Below are positions 52,344-61,711 of a stretch of DNA of 64,000 nucleotides, piece after piece. The notes beneath the pieces were generated by a model, which was given only the letters and a program-made list of their open reading frames with translations, searched no databases and was not told the DNA's origin. Both the position numbers and the translations under genes were made by a program. How positions within the stretch are numbered: the first letter of the stretch is position 1; every line of letters begins with the position of its first letter. The DNA comes from Acidobacteriota bacterium (GTDB taxonomy: Bacteria; Acidobacteriota; Thermoanaerobaculia; Multivoradales; Multivoraceae), in the NCBI GenBank assembly GCA_003388555.1, contig QQVD01000043.1, positions 62,001-126,000 on the forward strand, read 5' to 3'.

Positions 52344-52898
52344 CTACGACTCTCGTGCGAACTCGACGAATCCCTCGAGGAACTCGCGCAGCTGCTTCTC
52401 GAGCTGCTCGTCCTTCAGCGAGCCGTCCTCGGCGAAGACGGTGTGGGCGCGCGAGACCATCAGGCGTTGGCCGAACCAGGGGCGGGTCCTGAGGGTGCGC
52501 AGCACGGGCAGCCAGGCGGCCTGGGCGAGCACGGTGCCGAAGCCGCCGGGAGTGGCGCCGACGACGACGGTGGGCTTGCCGCCGAAGCGGTGCTCGCGCC
52601 CGTCGACGGGTCGGCTCATCCAGTCGATGGCGTTCTTGAGCACCCCGGGCACGGAGTTGTTGTATTCGGGGGAGAAGAGGATCAGTCCGTCGGCGTCTTC
52701 GAGCTGCTGATTCAGCGTGATGACGGATTCGGGGACGCCGTGCTCGTCCTCGAGGTCGCCGTCGTAGAGGGGGACACCGCGGATCTCGCCTTGTACCAGC
52801 TCGCTGCCCTCGGGCATGAGCTGCCGGGCGGCGGCGAGGAGCTTGCGGTTGAGGGAGCCGGAGCGCGGGCTGCCGGCGATGCCGAGGATCTGGGTCAT
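52344..52898 (-). CDS. NADPH-dependent FMN reductase
   Basis: 184 residues from ATG 52898 (MTQILGIAGSPRSGSLNRKLL); the frame upstream is low-complexity. Flavodoxin-like fold with the FMN phosphate loop GSPRSGSLNR and FSPEYNNSVPGVLKNAIDWMSRP, plus a GGKPTVVVGATPGGFGTVLAQ segment. This is the ChrR/azoreductase-like group that reduces quinones, chromate or azo compounds. Confidence 0.9.
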   Translation of the reverse strand: MTQILGIAGSPRSGSLNRKLLAAARQLMPEGSELVQGEIRGVPLYDGDLEDEHGVPESVITLNQQLEDADGLILFSPEYNNSVPGVLKNAIDWMSRPVDGREHRFGGKPTVVVGATPGGFGTVLAQAAWLPVLRTLRTRPWFGQRLMVSRAHTVFAEDGSLKDEQLEKQLREFLEGFVEFARES

Positions 52899-53717
52899 GG
52901 TGTTTTCTCGCGCGTCGCGTCGTTGTCGTTCGCCGGTCACCCTAGGAGAGGGCGTCGGGGCTGTCAAAGCGGGGATGGGCGGTGGTCAGGGCTGGCGAAG
53001 GTGGCCTTCGGCGGGCGGACGCCGACGGTTGCAAGTTGATGAGTCTGTCGCCGCAGCGAGGATGGATTCGCCGCGACCTGAAGAGGAGATTCGGAAGGCG
53101 TACCGGGTCTTCCCGCGCGGCCGCGATGAGCGCGATGAGGTTGGTCGTCCCTGCGCTCGGTGGTGGCCTCCGTATTGGGGTAGAGCTCGCCGTCCCGGCT
53201 CTGTCGTGAGGAGCGTCCTGATCGCCGTCACGACGCGAGGCGCAGCCGTCGGTCTTGGCTGGTTCTCGAACGTCGAGCGTGCCAATTCGCCTCTCCTCCG
53301 TCACCCCGGACTCGATCGGTGGGTCCACCCGTTCCCTGGATAGGGCGTGCGAAGAGGTGGCGGGTCGACGGCTGGAGGGGCGCGTCGCCGGTCCGTCTGC
53401 GGCCCGGAATCCCGACGACTGGCACACGAGTGTCGGCGCCTGCGCGCCACGACGGGCATTCGGGATCGTTCGCTCCCTGGGACAGTCCCGACGCCATCGG
53501 ATCGGAACGGTTCCTCGAGGCGCGTGGACTCCGGGTCTTCGCCCGGAGTGACGCGGTAGGAGATCTCCTCGGCGAGTGCCGAACCGTCACGGCGGCTCCG
53601 TCACTCCTTCGGCGGCCGGGCATCGGGTCGAGCGGGGGGTTCCAGACGCGTCCGCCGTCTTGCGGTGCACCGCCACAGCCCGCCGATCCATGGCGCCGCG
53701 GGCTAAGCTGGGCCCTC
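52899..53717. other. Long intergenic region with one REP-like element
   Basis: 819 bases without a convincing gene; frames are open but codon bias is poor on both strands. A 29-nt stem-loop at 53525-53553 (starting TGGACTCCGGGTCTTCGCCC, ending GGAGTGACG) belongs to the same REP-like family as those at 18365 and 18502. A TAAGCT box at 53704-53709, 8 nt before the next ATG, may be the -10 of a leaderless transcript. Confidence 0.5.
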
Positions 53718-54248
53718 ATGCACCTCGCCCAGTTCAACGTCGCACGCCTGCGCGCGCCGCTCGACGATCCCTCGATGCGCGGCTTCGTCGACGGCCTGGC
53801 GCCGATCAACGCGCTGGCGGACGGCTCGCCGGGGTTCGTCTGGCGGCTGCAGGACGACAGCGGCGACAGCACGGCGGAGCGGCCCTACCCGGACGATCCG
53901 GAGGTGGTGATCACGCTCTCGGTGTGGGAGTCGGTGGAAGCGGTGCGCGAGTTCGTCTACCGCTCGCACCACGTCGACTACCTGCGCCAGCGGAGCAGCT
54001 GGTTCGAGCCGATGCAGGGTTACACGCTGGTGCTGTGGTGGATCCCCGCCGGCACGCTGCCGACGATCGAGGAAGCGAAGCAGCGGCTCGAGAAGCTGCG
54101 CGACACCGGCCCGACGCCGGAGGCGTTCACCTTCCGCCGGGCGTTCCCGCCGCCGGGTGGCGAGAAGTCGCAGGCGGCGGACCGGGCGGCGCACGGCGAG
54201 CCGACACGTTCCGAGAACCCAGGCAGCCCGGAGCCGGCGACGCGCTGA
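53718..54248 (+). CDS. DUF3291 family protein
   Basis: 176 residues from ATG 53718 (MHLAQFNVARLRAPLDDP). The pattern AQFNxARL, DGLAPINALADGSPGFVWRLQ, ITLSVWESVEAVREFVYRSHHVDYLRQRSSWF and LVLWWIPAGTLPTIEEAKQRL matches DUF3291, a dimeric ferredoxin-like (ABM-like) fold of unknown function. The C-terminal ~25 residues are polar. It precedes the phosphatase gene by 34 nt. Confidence 0.88.
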   Translation: MHLAQFNVARLRAPLDDPSMRGFVDGLAPINALADGSPGFVWRLQDDSGDSTAERPYPDDPEVVITLSVWESVEAVREFVYRSHHVDYLRQRSSWFEPMQGYTLVLWWIPAGTLPTIEEAKQRLEKLRDTGPTPEAFTFRRAFPPPGGEKSQAADRAAHGEPTRSENPGSPEPATR

Positions 54249-54282
54249 ATCGTCGCGACGCCGCAACGCGTCGGATCCACCG

Positions 54283-56547
54283 ATGGCCAACCAACACGAG
54301 TCCCCGGACCCGCTCTCCGAGCTGCCGATCGGCGGTCGGACGGCTTCGGCGAGAGCGGGAGGCTCGCGTTGGGCGCGGCTGCCGCTGTGGGTCCGGGTGT
54401 GGTGGATCACCGGAGCGGTGCTGACGACACTGCTGGCGTTGTTCTCCGCCCTGCCGGGCGCTGGCTGTCTCCAGTTCCTGATCGGCCTGCTCTTCGTCAG
54501 CTGGCTGCTGCCGACGCTGCTCTGGGTGGTCTACTGGCTGTGGACGCACCTGACCTACCGGGTCGGCGTGCGGCTGCTCATCTCCTACCTGCTCGTCGCT
54601 CTGCTGCCCTTTCCGCTGCTGCTGACGTTGGCCGGCTTCGGCGCCTACCTGCTGATCGGCCAGTACACGTCGTCGTCGCTCGACCAGCTCGTGGAAGTAA
54701 TCGAGGAGCGGCCCGAGGAGCTGGTGGAGGACGCAGAGCCGCTGCCGCGGCCGGCGGCGCTCGAGACGCTGCGCGAGGGGCCGCGTTTCCCCGACGATCT
54801 GCAGGAGCTGCGCGGCCAGACCGCCTGGATGCTGGTCGAGCGGGGGCGTGTGGTCGAGCGGTCGCCGGAGCCGCCCCGGGTGAGGGCCACCGACGCGGCC
54901 GAGGGCGCTGACGGCGCGGAGGGAGACGGAGGGGAGCCGGTGCGCGCCTCGCCCGAGCCGCTGCCGGCCCCGTCCTGGCTCGAGTCGGGTCTCGAGAGCG
55001 GGCCGTTCGTGACTCCCCGCGGACCGGTGCTGGCGGCGATCTCCCGTCGCGGCGAGCGCACGGTGGCGGTGTGGCTGCCGCTCGGCGCGGCGGCCTCCGA
55101 GGTGGTCAGCCGCGATCGCTGGTTCGAGGCGCGCTTCCTGCGCGAGGCGGCGCAGATCGAGGATCAGGACCGCGGCTTCGTCTTCCGTACCGACGTCGAC
55201 AGCGACGAGGATGACGAGAACGGCAGCGGCTCGGGAGATCTCGGCCTCGACGAGCAGGGCGGTGGACTGAGCACCGCGCTGAGCGGCGAGGGGCTGTGGG
55301 AGAAGCGCTGGGTCTTCTTCATCCGGCTGAGCCCCGAGGTCCGCGACTGGCGCAGCGGCGAGGTGCTCGAGCAGCAGTCGAACATCACCCTGCTCACCAC
55401 CTCGCCGCGCGAGGCTCTGTCGCACCTCTTCCGCTCGCCTTACCAGATCGGCACCGCGATCTGGGGCATGGTGCTCGGCATCGGCTCCTTCTTCCTGCTG
55501 ATCTACCTCGCGGTGGCGCTGCTCGCGGCGTGGCTGATCTTCCAGATCGCCTGGTCGACCAGCCGCCTGACCCGCGGCGCGCGTCAGGTGGAGGCCGGAG
55601 AGCTCGGGCACCGCATCCCCTCGCGCCGCCGCGACCAGCTCGGCGACCTGGCGCGCTCCTTCAACCGTATGACCGAGTCGGTGCAGCACATGCTCGAGGA
55701 GGTCGCCGAGAAGGAGCGGTTGAAGAGCGAGCTGGGGCTGGCGCGGGAGATCCAGCAGAGCCTGCTGCCGGCGCGCAGCATGACCCACGGCGGGCTGCGC
55801 GTACTGGCGCACTTCGAGCCGGCGGCCGAGGTCGGCGGCGACTACTTCGACCTCTTCCCGCTCGAAGAGGGGCGGTTGATCGTCGCCGCGGGCGACGTCG
55901 CCGGTCACGGCCTGCCCACCGGACTGCTGATGGCGATGGTGAAGTCGGCGGTGGCGACGCTGGTGCGCGAGGGGCACCGCGGCGCCGATCTGCTGCAGCG
56001 CCTCAACCGCTTCATGCTCGAGCAGCCGCGCGGTCATCGCATGGTGACCCTGGCCCTGGCCGAGATCGATCTCGGCCGGCGCTCGGTGGAGATCACCAAC
56101 GCCGCCCACCCGCCGCTCTTCCTCACCGGCGAGAACGTCGAGGAGATCCTGCTGCCGGCCCTGCCCGTCGGCTTCGCCTGGAGGCGTGAGCCGCCGTCGC
56201 GCCGGCTCGATCTCGGCGCCGACTCGCGGCTGGTCTTCTACTCCGACGGTCTGGTCGAGGCGGTCGACGCCGAAGGCGAGCAGTTCGGCTTCGAGCGCCT
56301 GCAGCAGTTCCTGCGCGATCACCGCGAGGTGGTGTCGGAAGAGCTGATGGCGCTGCTGCTCGCCGAGCTGCACCGCCACGTCGGCGAGCGTACTCTCGAC
56401 GACGATCTGACGGTGCTGGTGGTGGATTGTGGGGTGGGCGGAGCGGAGGAGCCGGCGGAGCGCGATGGCGTCCCCGTGCTGCCGCCCCGCGAGGATGCCG
56501 GCCCGGTGACTTCTGAAACGGTGAGGGCGTTGCGCGACGAGGAGTGA
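54283..56547 (+). CDS. Membrane SpoIIE-type protein phosphatase with HAMP domain
   Basis: 754 residues from ATG 54283. Two or three membrane spans at the N-terminus (~35-125), an extracytoplasmic sensor region with a very acidic loop (DSDEDDENGSGSGDLGLDE), another membrane span (~395-425), HAMP (STSRLTRGARQVEAGELGHRI), then PP2C/SpoIIE phosphatase: AREIQQSLLP, EVGGDYFDLFPLEEGRLIVAAGDVAGHG, YSDGLVEAVD and LDDDLTVLVV. RsbU-like enzymes dephosphorylate anti-anti-sigma or other Ser/Thr phosphoproteins; it may counter the kinases encoded elsewhere in the window. Substrate unknown. Confidence 0.9.
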   Translation: MANQHESPDPLSELPIGGRTASARAGGSRWARLPLWVRVWWITGAVLTTLLALFSALPGAGCLQFLIGLLFVSWLLPTLLWVVYWLWTHLTYRVGVRLLISYLLVALLPFPLLLTLAGFGAYLLIGQYTSSSLDQLVEVIEERPEELVEDAEPLPRPAALETLREGPRFPDDLQELRGQTAWMLVERGRVVERSPEPPRVRATDAAEGADGAEGDGGEPVRASPEPLPAPSWLESGLESGPFVTPRGPVLAAISRRGERTVAVWLPLGAAASEVVSRDRWFEARFLREAAQIEDQDRGFVFRTDVDSDEDDENGSGSGDLGLDEQGGGLSTALSGEGLWEKRWVFFIRLSPEVRDWRSGEVLEQQSNITLLTTSPREALSHLFRSPYQIGTAIWGMVLGIGSFFLLIYLAVALLAAWLIFQIAWSTSRLTRGARQVEAGELGHRIPSRRRDQLGDLARSFNRMTESVQHMLEEVAEKERLKSELGLAREIQQSLLPARSMTHGGLRVLAHFEPAAEVGGDYFDLFPLEEGRLIVAAGDVAGHGLPTGLLMAMVKSAVATLVREGHRGADLLQRLNRFMLEQPRGHRMVTLALAEIDLGRRSVEITNAAHPPLFLTGENVEEILLPALPVGFAWRREPPSRRLDLGADSRLVFYSDGLVEAVDAEGEQFGFERLQQFLRDHREVVSEELMALLLAELHRHVGERTLDDDLTVLVVDCGVGGAEEPAERDGVPVLPPREDAGPVTSETVRALRDEE

Positions 56548-56674
56548 GCCAGCGGAGAGCCTGTGCTCGCTTTGCCCTCGGCCATCGAGGGCTGAGCCGT
56601 CCGGCCGGGCACTCGTGCAACACTTCGATTCGGCGCTGCGCCATCCGCCCCTTCCCGATCGACCGGAGCACGAC

Positions 56675-57955
56675 ATGACGATCTCGGAGAGCCTGCCCAC
56701 ACAGCGCGCCAGGAGCCCGTTCGCGCCGCCGACCCTCGACGAGGCGCGGCGTCACGCGGCGGAGGTGCCGCTGGCGGAGATCGACATCACCCACTGGGAC
56801 CTCTTCCGCCACGACATCGTGTGGCCGTACTTCGACCGCCTGCGCCAGGAGAGCCCGGTCTACTTCCACCGGCACACCCGCTACGGGCCGCTCTGGTCGG
56901 TGACCAGCTACGAGCACGTCAAGGCGATCGACACCGACCACCATCGCTTCTCCTCGGAGCCGACGATCAGCCTGCTCAACCTGCTGGACCCGCTGCCGAT
57001 GTTCATCGCCATGGACGAGCCGCGGCACAGCAGGCAGCGCAAGACGGTCTCGCCGGTGGTCTCGCCGCGCAACCTGATGGCGCTCGAGCCGACGATCCGC
57101 CGGCGCGTCGTCGCGATCCTCGATGCGCTTCCGGAGGGCGAGACCTTCAACTGGGTGGAGAAGGTGTCGATCGAGCTCACCACCCAGATGCTGGCGACGC
57201 TGTTCGACTTCCCGTTCGAGGACCGTCACCTGCTGACCCGTTGGTCGGACATCGCCACCGGCGGCAAGGACTCGGGCCACGTCGACACCTGGGAGGAGGC
57301 GGGGCTCGAGCTGCAGCGCTGCCTCGACTACTTCACCCGCCTGCGCGACGAGCGGGCGCGCCAGGAGCCCGGCAACGACCTGCTGTCGCTGATGGCGCAC
57401 GGCGACGCGATCGACGACCTCGATCCGTCGCAGTTCCTCGGCAACCTGCTGCTGCTCATCGTCGGCGGCAACGACACGACCCGCAACTCGATCTCGGGCG
57501 GCGTGCTGGCGATGAACCTGTTTCCCGAGGAGGAGGCCAAGCTGCGCGCCGACCCGTCGCTGATCCCCAACGCTGTCGCCGAGATCATCCGCTGGCAGAC
57601 GCCGCTCGCCTACATGCGACGCACCGCCAAGGAGGACGTCGAGATCGCCGGCGAGACGATCCGCGCCGGCGACAAGGTGGCGATGTGGTACCTCGCCGCC
57701 AACCGCGATCCGTCGGTGTTCGAGGACCCGCACCGCATCCTCGTCGACCGCGACAACGCCCGCAGCCACATCTCCTTCGGCTTCGGCATCCACCGCTGCA
57801 TGGGCAATCGCCTCGCCGAGATGCAGCTGCGCGTCGTGTGGGAGGAGATCCTGCCGCGCTTCGCCGCCATCGAGGTGGTCGGCGACCCGGCGCGCACCAA
57901 GTCGAACTTCGTGCACGGCTACACCGAGCTGCCGGTGGTGGTGCGGCGGAGGTAG
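56675..57955 (+). CDS. CYP153-like cytochrome P450
   Basis: 426 residues from ATG 56675 (GGAG 7 nt upstream). Heme-binding loop FGFGIHRCMGNRLAEMQ gives Cys375; I-helix LIVGGNDTTRNSISGG carries the Asp-Thr pair; ExxR is in EIIRWQTPLAYMRRTA. FIAMDEPRHSRQRKTVSPVVSP, the NDTTRNS helix, and the C-terminal SNFVHGYTELPV are characteristic of CYP153, bacterial terminal alkane or fatty-acid hydroxylases. No ferredoxin or ferredoxin reductase gene is adjacent, so electrons come from elsewhere. Confidence 0.92.
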   Translation: MTISESLPTQRARSPFAPPTLDEARRHAAEVPLAEIDITHWDLFRHDIVWPYFDRLRQESPVYFHRHTRYGPLWSVTSYEHVKAIDTDHHRFSSEPTISLLNLLDPLPMFIAMDEPRHSRQRKTVSPVVSPRNLMALEPTIRRRVVAILDALPEGETFNWVEKVSIELTTQMLATLFDFPFEDRHLLTRWSDIATGGKDSGHVDTWEEAGLELQRCLDYFTRLRDERARQEPGNDLLSLMAHGDAIDDLDPSQFLGNLLLLIVGGNDTTRNSISGGVLAMNLFPEEEAKLRADPSLIPNAVAEIIRWQTPLAYMRRTAKEDVEIAGETIRAGDKVAMWYLAANRDPSVFEDPHRILVDRDNARSHISFGFGIHRCMGNRLAEMQLRVVWEEILPRFAAIEVVGDPARTKSNFVHGYTELPVVVRRR

Positions 57956-58336
57956 GACGCGGGAGGCGCTCGCGGGCTCGATGTGCTGCAGCGCCTCGAG
58001 GCCGTCGTGCCGAACCTCATCGCGGGATCCACGCACTTGCACGAAGCGTTTGCGAGGCGCGGTGCGAGGAGGCGGATGACTGGGAAACCCCCACGCCGAA
58101 GCGAGCGCCAGCGAGCTGAGCCGCATGAGCGAGAGTGAGAGCCGGCGAACACTGGCGCTCACTCCCTGGCCTCCCCCTGCAGGGGGAGGAGGTCAGAAGG
58201 CGCTCCCTCCCCTTTCAAGTGGAGGGTTGTGGTGGGGTTGTCCCAGGCATTCGGCTCGCTGCATTGCGCGGCAGTCGACCCTTCAGGACTTCCCCAACCC
58301 TGACCCCAACCCCTCGTCTCTTCCCTCGTCCCTCTC
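57956..58336. repeat. Intergenic region with 20-bp palindrome, REP-like and dispersed repeats
   Basis: 381 bases without a gene. At 58170-58189 CCTCCCCCTG meets CAGGGGGAGG as a perfect 20-bp palindrome; nearby, CCCTCCCCTT and AAGTGGAGGG (~58206-58225) form a second, imperfect stem of similar composition. A 29-nt segment at 58095-58123 (GCCGAAGCGAGCG...CTGAGCCG) recurs with two mismatches at 62004-62032. The last ~50 bases are C-rich like the tracts at 48925 and 62226. Confidence 0.7.
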
Positions 58337-61300
58337 TCAGCCGCCCCCGAATCTCCGCGACACCACCACCCAGTAATACGTCTCCTCCACGCCACGGCTG
58401 GGCTCGGCGCCGAGGCCGCGGCCGACGCCGAAGTGCCAGTCGGTCTCGAATGGGCCGTGCAGGTCGAGGTTGAGCTGGCCGCCGAGCAGGCGCTGCTCGA
58501 ACTGGCTGGTGGGGTCGCCGGGCAGCGCCTCGGTGTCGATGTTGACGGCGTCGAGGCGGATGCGCAGCGGCAGGCGCCAGATGCGGAAGTTGTAGCTCGC
58601 GGCGGCGTGGGTGCCGCGGTCGAAGCCGATGCCCCCGCTGTAGCCGGGCACCCGGGCGCCGACCTGGAAGAGGCGGGGGCGCGAGAAGCGGTCGTCGTTC
58701 GCGGCGGTGATCAGGGCGAGGGAGGCGCCGACGGTCTGCGAGCGGCCGAACGAGTGCGAGGTCGAGACCCGCAGGCTGGCGACGTCGAAGCTGGTCTCGC
58801 CGGGCTGGGAGGCGTCGATTCCCCAGTCGCGGAACTCGTCGCGCTCGCCGTGCATCCAGCGCAGCTCGGTGGTGAAGTGCCGCCGGGTCCAGGTGAGGTC
58901 GAAGCCGACCTGGTGCTCGGTGGTGTCGCGCGGCAGCACGAAGGCCGGGTCGGTGCCGGGACGCCGCTCGAAGACGAGGTCGTGCAGCTCGTAGCGCAAC
59001 CGCAGGCCGAGCTGGCCGGTGAGCGGGCGCGACAGGGAGAAGCGGATCGAGGTGCGCTCGGTGTCGAGGCTGAGGTTGCGGAAGGAGCTCTCGTCGCCGG
59101 GCGCCTGCGGTTCGACGTCCTGGAACAGGAAGTCCTCCTCGGGATTGAATCGCACGTCGAAGGAGGTGGTCGAGGACCAACGTGAACCGAAGAACGACGG
59201 ATCGGTGAGCGAGATCAGGCCGTCGTCGTCGAAGCCGCCGATCCAGAAGTAGAGCTCGCCCTTGCCGCGCTTGCCGCGGCCGAGGAAGTCGAAGTTGACG
59301 TAGTTGAAGCCCCAGAAGGTGTCGCTCTCGGCGGCGCCGGTGCCGCCCGAGGCGCCGAAGCTGATGCGACTGTTGGAGGGGAAGGCGTGCAGACCGGCGA
59401 GCACGGCGTCGCCGCCGGCGGTCGGCACCGCGAGATCTCCCAGCTCGGAGCCGAGCGGCGAGGTGTCGGCCGCCGACGAAGTCTCCTGCTGCTGCAGGGT
59501 GGGCTCGATGCGGGACGCCACGGTCACCTCGCCGCAGCGCCCCGGCACGTCGCAGTCGTCGCGCTCGCGCAGCAGGCCGACGGCGTCGGTGCCATCCAGC
59601 GGCCCGTAGGGCAGATCGCCGCGGCCCGGCTTCAGGTCGTCGCCGCGCAGCAGCCAGCGGTGGCCGTCGGGCGGCGTCGCGACGTGGATCAGGATGTCGC
59701 TGGCGTGGGCCTGCTCGACCTGACGCTCGATGTCAGCGCGGTTGAAGTAGAACTCGCTGCGCTCGTAGTCGATGGTGTAGGAACCGGTGAAGTCGAGGTA
59801 GTCGACGGTCTCGGTGCCGCGTCGCAGGCGCCAGTCCCAGTAGCAGTCGCCGCTGCCGCTGGCGTCGGGGACCCACTCGAAGTCGGTGGTGTACTCGCCG
59901 GAGAGCACTCCGACGCCGAGGTTGCGGTGGGCGGTGCGGATGCGCAGGTGGGCGCCGGTCTGCTGGTCGATCCACACCGTGCCCGAGACCAGTCGCCCCT
60001 CGGTGACGGGCTCGAAGCCGATCTTCCACGCCGGCCGACCGTCGACCTCGCCGCGCCCCTCGTAGGTGTAGCGGTAGGTCTTGCGGTTCTCGACCGTCAG
60101 CGGCTCCATCTCGATGCGGTCGATCGGCCGGCCCAGCACGCCCTTGTAGAGCTTGTCGTGCGGCACCTGCACGCCGTCGCGCCACAGGTTCAGGTGGTGG
60201 TACTCGTCGTGCCAGCCGCGCCGCGACAGGATGCGGTGCTCCCAGCGCGAGCGCCGTCCGTCGCGCCACATCGGGGTGATCGTGGCGTACTCCATGACGT
60301 CGAGGGAGAGGCGCCGGTCGTCCTCGCGCTGCTGGAAGATCTGGTTCTGCACCACCACCTCGTAGGGGTCGACGATGACGTCGTCCTCGACCATCACCCG
60401 GCCGCTGCGCGCGATGCGCGAGCCCGGCTCGAGCTCGACGATCCAGTGCCGCGCGCTGCCGTCGAGCTGCAGCGCGATCGAGCGCCCCTCGAAGTCGCTC
60501 GCCACCTCTGCCCCGGTCGGGAAGGCGACGCGCGCCTCGGCGATCGGCTCGAGCTGGAACCAGAGGCGCTCGCTGGTGCCCTCGTGGGCGGTGATGGCGA
60601 CCAGGTAGCGGTTGGTCTGCGGGTCGAGGAAGAACTTCGCCGAAACGCCGTCGGGTGCGATCAGCGACGGTTGGCCGTCGAGCAGCCCCGCCTCCAGGTT
60701 GCCGAGCGCGTCGAGGAAGGCTGTCTCCTTGGGGTCTGGATCGGCGTCGGCCACCAGCACGAGAGCGGCGCCGCGACGGCTGCCCTCGAGAAGCACATCG
60801 AGCAGGGAGTCGCCGCTGCCTCGAGGGCCGGCCGCGATCGTGGTGCGCAGCCAGGGGCGCCCCGAGTCGTCGATCGCGGGCACGAAGAGAGGCGATGCGG
60901 AAGCGTCGGATCCCGGGGTCAGATAGCCGTCGACGTAGGGGGCCAGCTCGGCGTCGACCAGTGCCTCGAGGGTGGCGGGCTCCGCTTCGAGGGCGAAGCG
61001 GGACCGGCCGAGACGGGCCCCGAGGTCGACGACGAGGTTCTTGAGCTCGAAGGCGATGCGCCGGCGCACGGCGAGATCGCCGAGCGGCTCGGCGCCGAAG
61101 ATCGACAGATCGCCGAGCCGCACGATGACGTGACTCCACGCACCCTCGCCCTCCAGCTCGACGTCTGCGGCGCGGCGGACGTCCGGGTAGTCGACCGTCA
61201 GCACCTCGGACTCGATCTCGTTGCGGCCGAGCCACTCCGGCAGAGCGGTGAAGTCGTCCTCGCGGCGCAGCAGAGGACCGGCGTCGCGGCGCAGGCGACG

Positions 61301-61711
61301 TAGCGCGGCGGCGTCGAGCTCGGGCCCGGGCACCACGGTGAGGGTGCCGTCCTCGAGCGCCGCCACGTCGAGCGCGTACGGCTCGACGAGCCTGCGCAGC
61401 AGGTGCTGGCCCTCGGCCGGCGTGAGGCGCTCTGGAGGCGGCCAGCCCTCCAGGTTCCCCCGCACCAGGTAGGCCGGGGAGAGCAGGTTCTCGCTGTAGG
61501 CGATGCGCAGGCCGCGCGAGCGAAGCGCGTCGACCGCCTCGGTCACCGGCCGGCAGGCGAGCGATCTTGCGGCATCGCGGGCAGAGGTGGAGACGGGAGT
61601 GGTGAGCAGGGTCGCGAGCGAGGCGGCAGCGATGCAGAGGGCGGTGGCGACCGGGGGCCTGGGGGAGCAGCCTCGGCGGTCGTCGTGCGGCGTTGGAGCG
61701 GGGGAAGGCAT
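58337..61711 (-). CDS. Very large exported protein with STN-like N-terminus and beta-barrel-like C-terminus
   Basis: 1124 residues; ATG 61711 is chosen for GAGGAGG at 6 nt upstream. Signal-like hydrophobic segment (ATALCIAAASLATLLTTPVSTS). Residues ~65-135 resemble an STN (secretin/TonB short N-terminal) domain: VTEAVDALRSRGLRIAYSENL, LRRLVEPYALDVAALEDGTLTVVP. The large middle is beta-rich (YTIDYERSEFYFNRADIERQ). The last ~300 residues alternate amphipathic strands and end near YYWVVVSRRFGGG, suggesting an outer-membrane barrel. No TonB-plug motifs were identified. It is divergent from an ECF sigma/FecR pair, as surface-signalling receptors often are, so it might be its receptor; no direct proof. 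Confidence 0.75.
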   Translation of the reverse strand: MPSPAPTPHDDRRGCSPRPPVATALCIAAASLATLLTTPVSTSARDAARSLACRPVTEAVDALRSRGLRIAYSENLLSPAYLVRGNLEGWPPPERLTPAEGQHLLRRLVEPYALDVAALEDGTLTVVPGPELDAAALRRLRRDAGPLLRREDDFTALPEWLGRNEIESEVLTVDYPDVRRAADVELEGEGAWSHVIVRLGDLSIFGAEPLGDLAVRRRIAFELKNLVVDLGARLGRSRFALEAEPATLEALVDAELAPYVDGYLTPGSDASASPLFVPAIDDSGRPWLRTTIAAGPRGSGDSLLDVLLEGSRRGAALVLVADADPDPKETAFLDALGNLEAGLLDGQPSLIAPDGVSAKFFLDPQTNRYLVAITAHEGTSERLWFQLEPIAEARVAFPTGAEVASDFEGRSIALQLDGSARHWIVELEPGSRIARSGRVMVEDDVIVDPYEVVVQNQIFQQREDDRRLSLDVMEYATITPMWRDGRRSRWEHRILSRRGWHDEYHHLNLWRDGVQVPHDKLYKGVLGRPIDRIEMEPLTVENRKTYRYTYEGRGEVDGRPAWKIGFEPVTEGRLVSGTVWIDQQTGAHLRIRTAHRNLGVGVLSGEYTTDFEWVPDASGSGDCYWDWRLRRGTETVDYLDFTGSYTIDYERSEFYFNRADIERQVEQAHASDILIHVATPPDGHRWLLRGDDLKPGRGDLPYGPLDGTDAVGLLRERDDCDVPGRCGEVTVASRIEPTLQQQETSSAADTSPLGSELGDLAVPTAGGDAVLAGLHAFPSNSRISFGASGGTGAAESDTFWGFNYVNFDFLGRGKRGKGELYFWIGGFDDDGLISLTDPSFFGSRWSSTTSFDVRFNPEEDFLFQDVEPQAPGDESSFRNLSLDTERTSIRFSLSRPLTGQLGLRLRYELHDLVFERRPGTDPAFVLPRDTTEHQVGFDLTWTRRHFTTELRWMHGERDEFRDWGIDASQPGETSFDVASLRVSTSHSFGRSQTVGASLALITAANDDRFSRPRLFQVGARVPGYSGGIGFDRGTHAAASYNFRIWRLPLRIRLDAVNIDTEALPGDPTSQFEQRLLGGQLNLDLHGPFETDWHFGVGRGLGAEPSRGVEETYYWVVVSRRFGGG

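Noticed and set aside
54127-56700. 857-residue open frame on minus
   Set aside because: Antisense to the SpoIIE-type phosphatase, whose catalytic motifs are all in the plus frame.
58170-58189. Insertion sequence end
   Set aside because: No transposase or matching second inverted end is nearby; the composition fits a REP-type palindrome better.
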